A stretch of 17,379 bases of DNA from UBA11996 sp964394975 (lineage in GTDB: Bacteria > Chloroflexota > Dehalococcoidia > Lucifugimonadales > UBA826). Below the pieces are notes generated by a model that was not told the origin of the DNA, did no database searches, and worked only from the letters and a program-made list of their open reading frames with translations. Below are positions 7,588 to 15,864 of this stretch, one piece after another (position 1 is the first letter of the stretch; each line of letters begins with the position of its first letter). The translations under genes and the position numbers were made by a program. The DNA is taken from positions 1 through 17,379 of the forward strand of contig CAYMZR010000038.1 of the NCBI GenBank assembly GCA_964394975.1, read 5' to 3'.

Positions 7588-7633
7588 CACCAAATTCTGT
7601 AGCTATTTTGCTATTACTGGAGACTCGATATTT

Positions 7634-8746
7634 ATGAAAATTACTGACGTTAAATTGGTTCACCTTAAAGAACTTGAATCTGTGGGGAGCATTGAGCCGG
7701 CTTGGGATGAAGGTGGTTTGATGCATTTCAGTAAGGGAGGCGGATCTTTTACAGAAGTACATACAGACGAAGGAATTGTTGGCATTGGTCCGGCGATGGA
7801 TCCTTCCATACTTGATTCTGTTAAGAGTGTAGTTGTAGGAGAGGATACCTTTGAAATTGAACAAATTGCTCAAAAACTGAAATATCACGTTAATACACTG
7901 CCATACAATGGGGCTGCAGGTGTAGATATAGCTATTTGGGACATTATAGGCAAGGCAAGTGGGCAACCGCTGTACAAGCTTTGGGGGGGATCTAAAAATA
8001 GTATGATGCCCTATGCGAGTATGATTTTGCTATCTACCCCTGAGGAGCGGGCAGAATTGGCAGGGTCCTTAATGGAGGATGGCTGGAAGGCAATAAAACT
8101 CAGATTGCATCACGATACGATTCAGGAGGATATTCGGACAGTGGAGCTCGTGCGGGAAGTTGTTAAAGACTCTATGGAAATTATGGTCGACGCAAACCAG
8201 GCTCAATCCTATGGTAAATGGCAACCAGGTGTAATTTGGGACTTCAGGAGGGCATTAGAAACCGCGAAACTTCTGGAGGAATTAGGGGTCTACTGGTTGG
8301 AAGAACCATTACAAAGATATGCATTTTCTGATTTAGAAAGGCTAAACAATTCTGTTGGACTGCCTATAGCCGGAGGGGAAAACAGCAGAGGAATACATGA
8401 ATTCAGGACAATGGTTGAGAAAAACATATACGATGTTTTACAGCCAGAAAGTATGGTGCTCGATGGGATTACCGAATTAAGAAAAATAGCTGTTTTATCT
8501 GAGTTCTATGGAAAAAAAATTGTTCCCCATCATGGAGGGGGTGACATAGGAAGTATTGCTCACCTTCATTTGGTGGCATCGTGGCCTAATGCTCCTTACC
8601 TGGAATTGCTAAATGACCCTCCAATAGGCAGTTATGTACATAAATTTGCAATTTTTGAAGATCCTCCTGTCGTCAAAGATGGTTGGATTGCATTACCTGA
8701 TTCACCTGGGCTAGGCATTGAAATAGATCCTGCGTACATCGAATAG
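7634..8746 (+). CDS. Enolase-superfamily enzyme, mandelate racemase/muconate lactonizing type, probable acid-sugar dehydratase
   Basis: 370 residues from ATG 7634, the family's normal length. The frame stays open back to 7322, but that region is promoter and divergent-gene sequence, and MKITDVKLVHL is a typical family N-terminus; GGAG (7619-7622) lies 11 bases upstream. Metal ligands are D186 (VDAN), the WLEEP glutamate (E223 or E224) and E249 (AGGEN). The general acid/base set is K155-L-R157 (KLR where mandelate racemase has KxK), D277 (VLDG) paired with a histidine in PHH (299-300), and E324 (YLEL). The D-H dyad places it in the mandelate racemase branch, which abstracts a proton alpha to a carboxylate; most members dehydrate sugar acids. 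Its stop overlaps the transporter's start by one base, suggesting that the carrier handles its substrate or product. Confidence 0.88.
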   Translation: MKITDVKLVHLKELESVGSIEPAWDEGGLMHFSKGGGSFTEVHTDEGIVGIGPAMDPSILDSVKSVVVGEDTFEIEQIAQKLKYHVNTLPYNGAAGVDIAIWDIIGKASGQPLYKLWGGSKNSMMPYASMILLSTPEERAELAGSLMEDGWKAIKLRLHHDTIQEDIRTVELVREVVKDSMEIMVDANQAQSYGKWQPGVIWDFRRALETAKLLEELGVYWLEEPLQRYAFSDLERLNNSVGLPIAGGENSRGIHEFRTMVEKNIYDVLQPESMVLDGITELRKIAVLSEFYGKKIVPHHGGGDIGSIAHLHLVASWPNAPYLELLNDPPIGSYVHKFAIFEDPPVVKDGWIALPDSPGLGIEIDPAYIE

Positions 8747-10227
8747 TGCCGGGTACTGAGAAAGAATTAGACAAATCCTCAAGCGGTTCTTTAACCTGGA
8801 TTCAATGGGTCCAATTATTGGTGGTATCGTCTGGTGTTTTTCTAAGTGCCTTGGATGTCAGTGTAAATGTTGCCCTACCTCGGATATCTGAATACTTTTA
8901 TTCTTCTCCCAGCACCACTTATCTGATGATTATTTTCTATTTAGGTACAACAGTAGGTTTGCAGTTAACGATGGGAAGAGCTGGGGATGTTTTCGGACTC
9001 CGAAAAATTTTTATTTTAGGATTGGTTGCCTATTCATTGGCAATGATGGCAATAGGATTCTCCCCTACTATACAATCCGTAGTTGGGTTTAGAGTGCTAC
9101 AGGCAGTCGGTAATTCTGCCCTTTTGGTAATTGCCCCGGCACTAGCGACATCATTGTTTCCTTCTGAAGTTCGTGGTCGAGCACTTGGTGTGATGACAGG
9201 AGTGGGCAGTGTAGGAATGATAGTGGGAACCTTGTACGCGGGAATTGCATTGGAGTACGTATCTTGGCGGTGGATATTTTTCGGAAGAATACCTATCTGC
9301 ATTTTAGCGATAATAGGGTCTTTAACAATTATCCGTGGAGTCGGGAATCGGCCCAATATAAAGCCTGGTACGCTAGCTAATTTTGATTGGATCGGCGCAG
9401 CACTTGTTTTCGTTTGTCTATCGGGCTTCGTTGCCACCATTAACTCGGCTACAGCAATAGGCTGGCTTCGGGTTGAAACATTTGCGTCATTGGGGCTTTC
9501 TATCGTTGCTGGGATATTTTTTGTTAGACGCCAGTCGATTATCACTGACCCGCTTTTTAATTTTCGACTAGTAAATAACCTCACCGTTGGGGGCGGTTTC
9601 TGCTCTAATTTATTTCTATACATGGGATCTTTTGTTAATTTATTTATCCTTCCATATTTTGTCGGAGAAATAATGGGAGCTTCCTCTTTAGTTCTAGGTA
9701 TTTTTCTTCTTTTGAACGCTGTTTCGGTCTCTTTATTTTCGCCAATAGGGGGATATTTATCAGACAGAGTAGGCCCTGGGATTATCACGGTATCAGGGCT
9801 AGTTATAGTATTTGTAGCGCTTATTTCGTATACCGCACTGGGTTCCGACTCTTCCTTATTTGAAATTGCAGTTCGGATGTTGTTCGTAGGTATGGGGATA
9901 GGTTTATTTCAGAGTTCGAATTTAAGTCTCATAATGGGAACAATGTCCTCTTCTGATTTAGGGTCGGGAGGAGCGGTGTCCTCAATATCAAGAGGTCTGG
10001 GAAGCGTGACGGCAGTTACTCTGCTTGGATGGATGTTTACCTCAATATACGAGGCTAAGTCTCCGTCTGTAGATATTCTTGAGGCTTCTTCAAATGCTGA
10101 TTCTATAGCATCCTTTATGAATGCGTTTCAAGTCTCTTATATGATCGCATCCGCTATTATTTTAATTGGTCTTATCTCATCAGTGATCGCCTGGATAGGC
10201 TTGAAAAGGCCGAAGAAACTCATATAG
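8746..10227 (+). CDS. MFS transporter, DHA2 (14-helix, EmrB/QacA-like) family
   Basis: A 493-residue inner-membrane protein with about 14 hydrophobic helices by eye and family landmarks: LDVSVNVALPRI (39-50) in helix 1, the motif-A-like GRAGDVFGLRK (77-87) in the first cytoplasmic loop, and a glycine-rich motif-C-like stretch GVGSVGMIVG in helix 5. DHA2 carriers are proton-driven antiporters, usually exporters of drugs or metabolites, although substrates differ widely. The GTG start at 8746 shares one base with the upstream TAG stop and has no clear ribosome-binding site, so translation is probably coupled to the enolase-superfamily gene. That coupling suggests a role in moving that pathway's substrate or product rather than general drug resistance (inference). 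Confidence 0.88.
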   Translation: MPGTEKELDKSSSGSLTWIQWVQLLVVSSGVFLSALDVSVNVALPRISEYFYSSPSTTYLMIIFYLGTTVGLQLTMGRAGDVFGLRKIFILGLVAYSLAMMAIGFSPTIQSVVGFRVLQAVGNSALLVIAPALATSLFPSEVRGRALGVMTGVGSVGMIVGTLYAGIALEYVSWRWIFFGRIPICILAIIGSLTIIRGVGNRPNIKPGTLANFDWIGAALVFVCLSGFVATINSATAIGWLRVETFASLGLSIVAGIFFVRRQSIITDPLFNFRLVNNLTVGGGFCSNLFLYMGSFVNLFILPYFVGEIMGASSLVLGIFLLLNAVSVSLFSPIGGYLSDRVGPGIITVSGLVIVFVALISYTALGSDSSLFEIAVRMLFVGMGIGLFQSSNLSLIMGTMSSSDLGSGGAVSSISRGLGSVTAVTLLGWMFTSIYEAKSPSVDILEASSNADSIASFMNAFQVSYMIASAIILIGLISSVIAWIGLKRPKKLI

Positions 10228-10383
10228 ATTTAGTCTATAATTCCCCTAATTAGCTATATCTTATTTTGTGATGATTAGTATCAAAAGCAATTGACTCGTT
10301 TATGACTGATGCGCCTTCGGGTTTTGGGTAAATTAGTTGGTACTGTTTTCACAATAGGCATTCTTGAAAAAGGAGGATTATTG
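10228..10383 (+). other. Intergenic region before the CoA-transferase gene
   Basis: 156 AT-rich bases. A weak six-pair AT hairpin (10223-10239) overlaps the transporter's stop, and a TTGACT at 10291-10296 has no -10 element at the right distance. No convincing terminator, promoter or RNA gene was found. The CoA-transferase frame extends back to 10309, but this part does not look coding. Confidence 0.5.
10370..10376 (+). promoter_or_regulatory. Shine-Dalgarno site fixing the CoA-transferase start
   Basis: AAGGAGG ends seven bases before ATG 10384. The upstream in-frame ATG at 10309 has no comparable site. Confidence 0.75.
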
Positions 10384-12771
10384 ATGGGTACTCTCCCTCA
10401 ATCATCCACGCTTAGCCATATATCGGTGCTTGACCTAACCGGCCCAGAAGGAAATTTGTGTGGAAAGATTCTTGCCGACCTTGGCGCTGATGTCACAAAG
10501 ATAGAGCCGCCAGATGGTGATCAGGGCAGATATAGACCTCCCTTTGCTGTAGGTGCTAATAAGGACTATTTCAGCTTATATTTTGCCAATTACAACATAA
10601 ATAAATATGGCGTAATGCTGGATCTTGAATCTACAAAAGGTGCTGAAAAGTTTGTTGAATTAGCGAGAACGGCGGACATTGTTATTGAAAATTTCAGACC
10701 AGGATATATGGAGCAAATTGGGATTGGATATGAAAAATTATCCTTACAGAATCCCGAGATAGTGTTGGCGTCTATTAGTCCTTTTGGTCAATCAGGACCC
10801 TATAGCACTTTTATTGGAAATGAACTTATTGTCCAAGCAATGGGTGGCGTGATGTACTGCCAGGGAGATGACAAAAAAGCCCCATGCCTAGCGCCATGTG
10901 AACAAATATCTCAGTTATCATCCTTCCATGCCGCTACCGGGATATTGGCTGCTATAAATCACCGAAACCTTACCGGCCAAGGGCAATGGGTGGAGGTGTC
11001 AATGTATGAAATTGCAGCTCAACTTTTATTTAATGTGACAAGGTATACCTACCACAGTGATATTGCTCGAAGAATGGGCTCTACACCGATAATTGCTCCC
11101 AACGGGCATTACGCATGCTTAGATGGATACATTTCATTGGCGGTTCTCGAAAACAGACATTGGCAGGAATTAGTGAGATGGATGGAGAATGAAGTCCTTT
11201 CCGACCCAATGTGGGAGGACATGAATTTCCGACGATCCCAGCCAGAGATTGTAGACATTTTTGTTAGAGAATTCATATCGGAGTTTTCTGTGGAAGAATT
11301 CTTGCAAGAAGCCCACTCTCGTCATTTGGCAGTAAGTAGAGTAAACGATATTTCCGATTTAGCGACGAGCACGCAATTGCAGGAAAGAAATTATTTTCGT
11401 GAAATTGTGGATCCTGAGATTGGTACCAATATTATTCCTGGTCCTCCATATAGATTTTCTTTGACACCGTGCCTTGAGAACAGACCATCGCCTCGTCTGG
11501 GAGAACATCAAGACCGTGTGATCGAGAAGAAGAAATCAGTGGTGGGAAGATACCCGGCCGTATGTAAAAGCTTGATGGAGACATCTGATTTACCCTTACA
11601 CGGAATTAGGGTCTTGGATTTAAGTCGTGTTTGGTCGGGCCCTTTTTCTACAAGATATCTCGGAGATTTAGGGGCGGATATTATCAAAGTTGAAACAAGT
11701 AAACACTTGGACACTGGGAGAATAGTGACCAACTCCACGCCACAATTCTTGGAAATCAACAGAAATAAAAAGAGCATAACAGTGGATTTTGCAGGTAGCG
11801 ATGGAGTGAATCTTATTAAGGAGCTGATTGGAATTTCAGACGTTGTGGTTGAAAATTTTGCTTCAGGGGTATTAGATCGACGTGGCTTAGGATACGAAAC
11901 CCTAAAAAAGGAAAAACCTGATCTAGTGATGGTTAGCATGCCGGGATATGGAAGTGCAGGCCCCAAAGCTAACCATGTGGGTTACGGGCAAAGCTTAATG
12001 TCTTATGCTGGGTTGTCGAAATTATGGGGGTATCCTGATTCACCAATTGAAAATCACTCAGATGTACATTTCCCTGATTTCGTTTCAGCAGCAGCAACTT
12101 CGACGGCTATTTTAGCTTCGTTGGAGTATCGGACCCAATTTGGCTTTGGACAACACGTAGAAATAGCACAAGTTGAGGCAATGGTAGGTTCTATGGGGGT
12201 GGCGATTTCAGATTATTTTGTAAACGGGAATTCATGGGAACCAATGGGTAACAGAAACTTCTGGAGTGCACCTAGTGGCTGCTATCCCTGTAAGGGAGAA
12301 GATGAATGGTGCACAATATCCTGTACTAGTGACAATGACTGGAATAACTTTGTTATGGTAATGGGAGACCCTAAATGGGCTAAAGATTCAAAATTTGTGT
12401 CCCAGGAAAACCGACTAAAAAACCATGATGAGTTGGATAATCATATAGGTGAATGGACGGTTAAATTTGAGTCTTATCATCTAATGAATATGCTTCAAGA
12501 GCATTCAGTTGCCGCCGGAGTAGTTCAAAATGGTAAGCAGTTGTACAACGATCTCCATTTAAAGGAAAGAGGATTTATTGTCAGCGTGGACCATTCAGAA
12601 TGGGGAAAGGTAGAACATCCAGGAATAGCTATTAAGTTCTCTGATACCCCTGGGCGGATTGTTAAAGGGGTACCAAGATTAGGGGAGCATAACAACCAGG
12701 TTTTCTCAGAATTGTTGGGTATGTCGGGAGCTGCCGTGGACCATTATGTAGAAAATAAAGTAATTGCATAA
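10384..12771 (+). CDS. Double-domain family III (CaiB/BaiF) CoA-transferase with one probably inactive half
   Basis: 795 residues from ATG 10384, twice the family's usual length of about 400. Two complete CaiB/BaiF domains lie in tandem, about 12-380 and 404-795; each opens with a VLDL motif and then LADLGADVTKIE or LGDLGADIIKVE, and each has a GxGQxVEV/VEI strand. Family III enzymes transfer CoA between carboxylates through an aspartyl-CoA thioester. Counting back ten residues from the GILAA-type helix, as for Asp169 of formyl-CoA transferase, gives S176 in the first domain and D565 (in FPDFVS) in the second. So only the C-terminal half looks catalytic. Family III enzymes normally form interlocked dimers; the fusion probably makes a pseudo-dimer. 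DMSP CoA-transferase/lyase DddD shares this plan, but the substrate here is unknown. The longer frame from 10309 is disfavoured. Confidence 0.9.
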   Translation: MGTLPQSSTLSHISVLDLTGPEGNLCGKILADLGADVTKIEPPDGDQGRYRPPFAVGANKDYFSLYFANYNINKYGVMLDLESTKGAEKFVELARTADIVIENFRPGYMEQIGIGYEKLSLQNPEIVLASISPFGQSGPYSTFIGNELIVQAMGGVMYCQGDDKKAPCLAPCEQISQLSSFHAATGILAAINHRNLTGQGQWVEVSMYEIAAQLLFNVTRYTYHSDIARRMGSTPIIAPNGHYACLDGYISLAVLENRHWQELVRWMENEVLSDPMWEDMNFRRSQPEIVDIFVREFISEFSVEEFLQEAHSRHLAVSRVNDISDLATSTQLQERNYFREIVDPEIGTNIIPGPPYRFSLTPCLENRPSPRLGEHQDRVIEKKKSVVGRYPAVCKSLMETSDLPLHGIRVLDLSRVWSGPFSTRYLGDLGADIIKVETSKHLDTGRIVTNSTPQFLEINRNKKSITVDFAGSDGVNLIKELIGISDVVVENFASGVLDRRGLGYETLKKEKPDLVMVSMPGYGSAGPKANHVGYGQSLMSYAGLSKLWGYPDSPIENHSDVHFPDFVSAAATSTAILASLEYRTQFGFGQHVEIAQVEAMVGSMGVAISDYFVNGNSWEPMGNRNFWSAPSGCYPCKGEDEWCTISCTSDNDWNNFVMVMGDPKWAKDSKFVSQENRLKNHDELDNHIGEWTVKFESYHLMNMLQEHSVAAGVVQNGKQLYNDLHLKERGFIVSVDHSEWGKVEHPGIAIKFSDTPGRIVKGVPRLGEHNNQVFSELLGMSGAAVDHYVENKVIA

Positions 12772-12801
12772 ATCGATGTGATTGGCTCGTGAGGTAAATT
12801 T

Positions 12802-13494
12802 ATGAGTAACGCAGATGTACGTATATCATTTAAGTCTCAGGTTCGAATGCCTAATGGGCTTCAGTGGTTCGGGGATGAGTTATTTGTGATGGATCAGCTG
12901 ACGGATGATATATATGTTCTAGATGCTACAGGAGAGTTGATTAGGATTATTAGTACCGAAACTGAAAATGGATCTGGAATTACCGTGGGAGGAGGATTTA
13001 TATGGACTGCTTGCAACGGTTCTGCAAGTGCACGGCCAACAAGACCTACAGATGATCACATTTCGAAAGTCATAAAAATCGATCCCGAGAATGGCGAAAC
13101 CGTGGGCTATTTTAATACGCCGGACGGTGGAGGTATTCATGGTCTAGAATGGGAAGATGGCAATATTTGGATTACGGCCTTCAATCCGAAATCGTTGGTA
13201 CTAATAAATGGTACTTCGTATGAAATTATCAGACAATTTTCCTGCGATCTCAATGTCCTGCATGGACTAGCTTTGGAAGGGGAAGCAATATGGTGCTCTG
13301 ATAGGGCAGAGAAATCGATATCTAAATACCATAAAGAAACAGGGGAAAAGATCGATGAAGTCATACTCCCAGTTAACGGGCCTGACCCTCACGGTCTCAG
13401 TATCAAAGATGGGGAGTTATGGTATTCAGATGCTGATTTTCCCCTCACAGAAGGTATGAGAGGGTATCCTGAAATAGGCATAATTGTACGATGA
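12802..13494 (+). CDS. Short beta-propeller protein (NHL/SMP-30-like), function unknown
   Basis: A soluble 230-residue protein without a signal peptide. About five propeller-type repeats are visible; the clearest follow the pattern GL-x-DGxIW-x-x-D: GLQWFGDELFVMD (19-31), GLEWEDGNIWITA (114-126), GLALEGEAIWCSD (155-167) and GLSIKDGELWYSD (198-210). Three repeats are preceded by histidine-glycine (H113, H154, H197), which could place a metal or catalytic site at the propeller centre, as in SMP-30-type lactonases or PAL, but the DGYG motif of the PAL-like proteins is absent. It is shorter than a six-bladed propeller and may need to oligomerise. GAGG (12791-12794) lies seven bases before the ATG. 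It sits between the CoA-transferase and the flavin monooxygenase in one apparent operon. Confidence 0.75.
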   Translation: MSNADVRISFKSQVRMPNGLQWFGDELFVMDQLTDDIYVLDATGELIRIISTETENGSGITVGGGFIWTACNGSASARPTRPTDDHISKVIKIDPENGETVGYFNTPDGGGIHGLEWEDGNIWITAFNPKSLVLINGTSYEIIRQFSCDLNVLHGLALEGEAIWCSDRAEKSISKYHKETGEKIDEVILPVNGPDPHGLSIKDGELWYSDADFPLTEGMRGYPEIGIIVR

Positions 13495-13543
13495 GAATAC
13501 CCTGAAGAATTTTCATATTAATTGAGTTAGGAGTTATATACAC

Positions 13544-14911
13544 ATGCGTCAGATGTCATTAGTGGCTTTTTTACAGGCACAAAATTGCACTACACTACCC
13601 TCCTCATGGCGTCACCCAGAAGCAAGGATAGATACCTATTCTCCTGAATATTACCAACACATTGCTCGTGTCTTGGAACGAGGCAAATTTGATATAGGTT
13701 TCTTCGACGACCGTTTAGCAATGCCTGACATGTATGCTGGAGACCATGCCGAAACTGTGAAAAATGGTATTCGATGTACAAAACTAGACGCGGCTACCTG
13801 CCTAATGAGCATGGCTGCTGTTACCAAATATCTGGGGTTAGGAGCTACTTATTCCACCACCTATTACGAACCTTTTCATGTGGCCAGATTATTTCAAACC
13901 CTTGATTTAATGACAAAAGGTCGCGCAGCGTGGAATGTTGTTACTTCAGTCAACGATAATGAGGCACGCAATATGGGACGTGAAGCCCACACTGAACACG
14001 ATGTCCGATATGACAGAGCTGACGAGTTTTGTGAGGCAGTTTTGGGCCATTGGGATTCTTGGGATGACGATGCGATAGTTGTGGATAAAGAGAACAATCT
14101 TTATGCCCATCCCGATAAAGTTCGTAAAATAAATTTCAAAGGGAAATTTTTGAGTTCCCGTGGACCTTTTACAGTGCCTAGAACGCCCCAGGGAAGACCT
14201 GTGGTGATACAGGCAGGTGGGAGTACTAGAGGCAAACAATTTGCTGCTCGGTGGGGGGAATTAATATTCGCAGGTTATCGAAATTTAGATGTTGGAAAGA
14301 TTGAATATGCAGCACTAAAGAAAGGTGCTGAAGAGGTAGGGCGAAATCCTGACCATATGAAAATAGCATCTTTAATGTACCCGATTGCTGCTGCAACTAA
14401 ATCCGAGGCTGAGGACAAGAAAGCAGCCTATGAGCTCCTCTCCAACGATATGGATCAATTGTTGTTGCTGTCTGAGGCACTAAATTTCGATTTTTCCACT
14501 AAAGGAATGGATGAAGGCTTCACTGAAGACGAATTGGAGGGTCTCCAAGGCATGCAGGCTATGAGAGATAGGGTCGTATCATCAGGTGTTAGAAACCCAA
14601 CACCCAGAGATTTTATGAGGATAACCAGAAGAGGGTTGCTTAGTGATGGACATACCATGGTAGGTGGGCCTAATGATATAGCTGATGAAATGGAAGAATG
14701 GTTCCATTCCCCGGCTTGTGATGGATTTGTTGTAGGACCAACACACCAACCGGGAGCATTTGAAGATTTTGTTGAATTTGTAGTTCCAGAGCTTCAAAAG
14801 AGGGGTGTTTTTAGGAAAGACTATAGCGGTAACACCCTGAGGGATCATCTTGGCCTGGATAGAGCAGCTATAGGCTCTTGGAAGACAAACTATGACACTG
14901 TGCCATCTTAA
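13544..14911 (+). CDS. FMN-dependent monooxygenase, luciferase-like, NtaA/SnaA/DszA family
   Basis: 455 residues, normal length for the two-component flavin monooxygenase group that includes nitrilotriacetate monooxygenase NtaA and dibenzothiophene-sulfone monooxygenase DszA. Family landmarks are the N-terminal WRHPEA (22-27), KFDIGFFDD (48-56), AAWNVVTS (128-135), RYDRADEF (155-162) and GRPVVIQAGGS (217-227), which form the TIM-barrel flavin site. Members use reduced FMN from a separate reductase and O2 to hydroxylate next to N or S, which then cleaves the C-N or C-S bond. No flavin reductase is encoded here, so it must be supplied from elsewhere. AGGAG (13529-13533) lies ten bases before the ATG. 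Last gene of the plus-strand run, 20 bases from the convergent metF-like gene. Substrate not identifiable. Confidence 0.92.
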   Translation: MRQMSLVAFLQAQNCTTLPSSWRHPEARIDTYSPEYYQHIARVLERGKFDIGFFDDRLAMPDMYAGDHAETVKNGIRCTKLDAATCLMSMAAVTKYLGLGATYSTTYYEPFHVARLFQTLDLMTKGRAAWNVVTSVNDNEARNMGREAHTEHDVRYDRADEFCEAVLGHWDSWDDDAIVVDKENNLYAHPDKVRKINFKGKFLSSRGPFTVPRTPQGRPVVIQAGGSTRGKQFAARWGELIFAGYRNLDVGKIEYAALKKGAEEVGRNPDHMKIASLMYPIAAATKSEAEDKKAAYELLSNDMDQLLLLSEALNFDFSTKGMDEGFTEDELEGLQGMQAMRDRVVSSGVRNPTPRDFMRITRRGLLSDGHTMVGGPNDIADEMEEWFHSPACDGFVVGPTHQPGAFEDFVEFVVPELQKRGVFRKDYSGNTLRDHLGLDRAAIGSWKTNYDTVPS

Positions 14912-14931
14912 GGATAGTGACTTAAATACCT

Positions 14932-15864
14932 CTAATTATCACGCTCCGGTTTTGAAAGACCTGTTGCCTCAACAATTTCAGGAACCGATGATTCCCATTT
15001 ATATGCCATTACATGGATCCCAGCGACACCAGTCAAAGCTTTAACTGCATCTACTATTTCTATGCAGGCTTCCACTCCAGCTTTTTGTTGTTCTTTTCGG
15101 GGATACTTTTCTATTTTTTCTATCACGTAGTCAGGCACAGCAACACCAGGTACATTTTCTCTTAACCAGCGGGCAAAACGTGCTGATTTAAGCGGTCCTA
15201 CCCCAACTAACAGTGGTGGAGGTGTTCCTTTGGTTAATCCTAGCAGGCGGTCAAGGAAAGATTTAAATCTCTCTATGTCAAAACAATACTGTGTCTGGAA
15301 AAAAGAGGCACCAGCTTTGTGTTTTTTGAGTACTCTTAAGGCCCTTTCTTCAAACGGTGGTACGAATGGATTGACTGCGGCGCCTAGATACAAATTGGGT
15401 TTGGCATCCAGCTCCCTGCCACTTAAAAATTTGCCTCTTGTCTTTAGGTGGTTAATGGTGGTTAATAGCGTTACGGAATCAAGATCGAATACAGGTTTTG
15501 CCTCAGGGTGATCGCCGGTTTGAACACCGTCCCCTGTCACGCAAAATATGTTTCGGATCCCTATCGCGTGGGCTCCTATGACATCTGCTTGTACAGCGAT
15601 CCTGTTTCTGTCTCTGCACGAGAACTGAATTATGGGTTCCATATCATTTTCGATAAGTATTGCTGCTGCTGCGATGTTTGAAAAATGAGGAACTGCTCCG
15701 GTGGAATCCGGGATGTTAATTGCGTCGCAGTACGGCTCAAGCATCTTGGCGCTTTCTACTAGGGCATTCTTCTCAATTGAGTCTGGGAGTGTGACTTCTG
15801 CTGTTACTGTAAAAAGCCCCTGCTCCAGCCTTCGAGCTAAATCGGAAACAGGTTTAGGAGTCAT
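14932..15864 (-). CDS. metF: Methylenetetrahydrofolate reductase, MetF-like
   Basis: A 310-residue TIM-barrel flavoprotein that reduces 5,10-methylene- to 5-methyl-tetrahydrofolate, feeding methionine synthesis or running in reverse to oxidise methyl groups. E23 (in VTAEVTLP) aligns with the catalytic Glu28 of E. coli MetF; FSCRDRNR (81-88), FCVTGD (107-112) and FFQTQYCFD are typical of the family. The start overlaps the end of the upstream metV-like gene by 11 bases (15854-15864), with AGG (15875-15873) eight bases before the ATG, so the two are translationally coupled. This MetF/MetV pairing is known from acetogens and occurs in other bacteria that use ferredoxin or unusual electron donors. 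The electron donor here cannot be read from the sequence. Confidence 0.9.
   Translation of the reverse strand: MTPKPVSDLARRLEQGLFTVTAEVTLPDSIEKNALVESAKMLEPYCDAINIPDSTGAVPHFSNIAAAAILIENDMEPIIQFSCRDRNRIAVQADVIGAHAIGIRNIFCVTGDGVQTGDHPEAKPVFDLDSVTLLTTINHLKTRGKFLSGRELDAKPNLYLGAAVNPFVPPFEERALRVLKKHKAGASFFQTQYCFDIERFKSFLDRLLGLTKGTPPPLLVGVGPLKSARFARWLRENVPGVAVPDYVIEKIEKYPRKEQQKAGVEACIEIVDAVKALTGVAGIHVMAYKWESSVPEIVEATGLSKPERDN

Noticed and set aside
7322..7633. N-terminal extension of the enolase-superfamily frame by 104 codons
   Set aside because: It overlaps the divergent Gal80-like gene and the promoter region; the family N-terminus begins at the ATG at 7634.
9030..9788. 252-codon open frame antisense to the MFS transporter
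   Set aside because: It lies wholly inside a well-supported 14-helix transporter gene on the other strand, its product has no recognisable motif, and it has the low-complexity look of a shadow frame.
10223..10239. Hairpin at the end of the MFS gene as a terminator
   Set aside because: Only six mostly AT pairs, overlapping the stop codon, with no T-run after it.
10309..10383. N-terminal extension of the CoA-transferase by 25 codons
   Set aside because: A strong AAGGAGG site sits just before ATG 10384, while the first CaiB domain begins shortly after it; the extra segment has no family match.
14912..14931. Bidirectional terminator between the convergent monooxygenase and metF genes
   Set aside because: The 20-base gap contains no inverted repeat or T-run.
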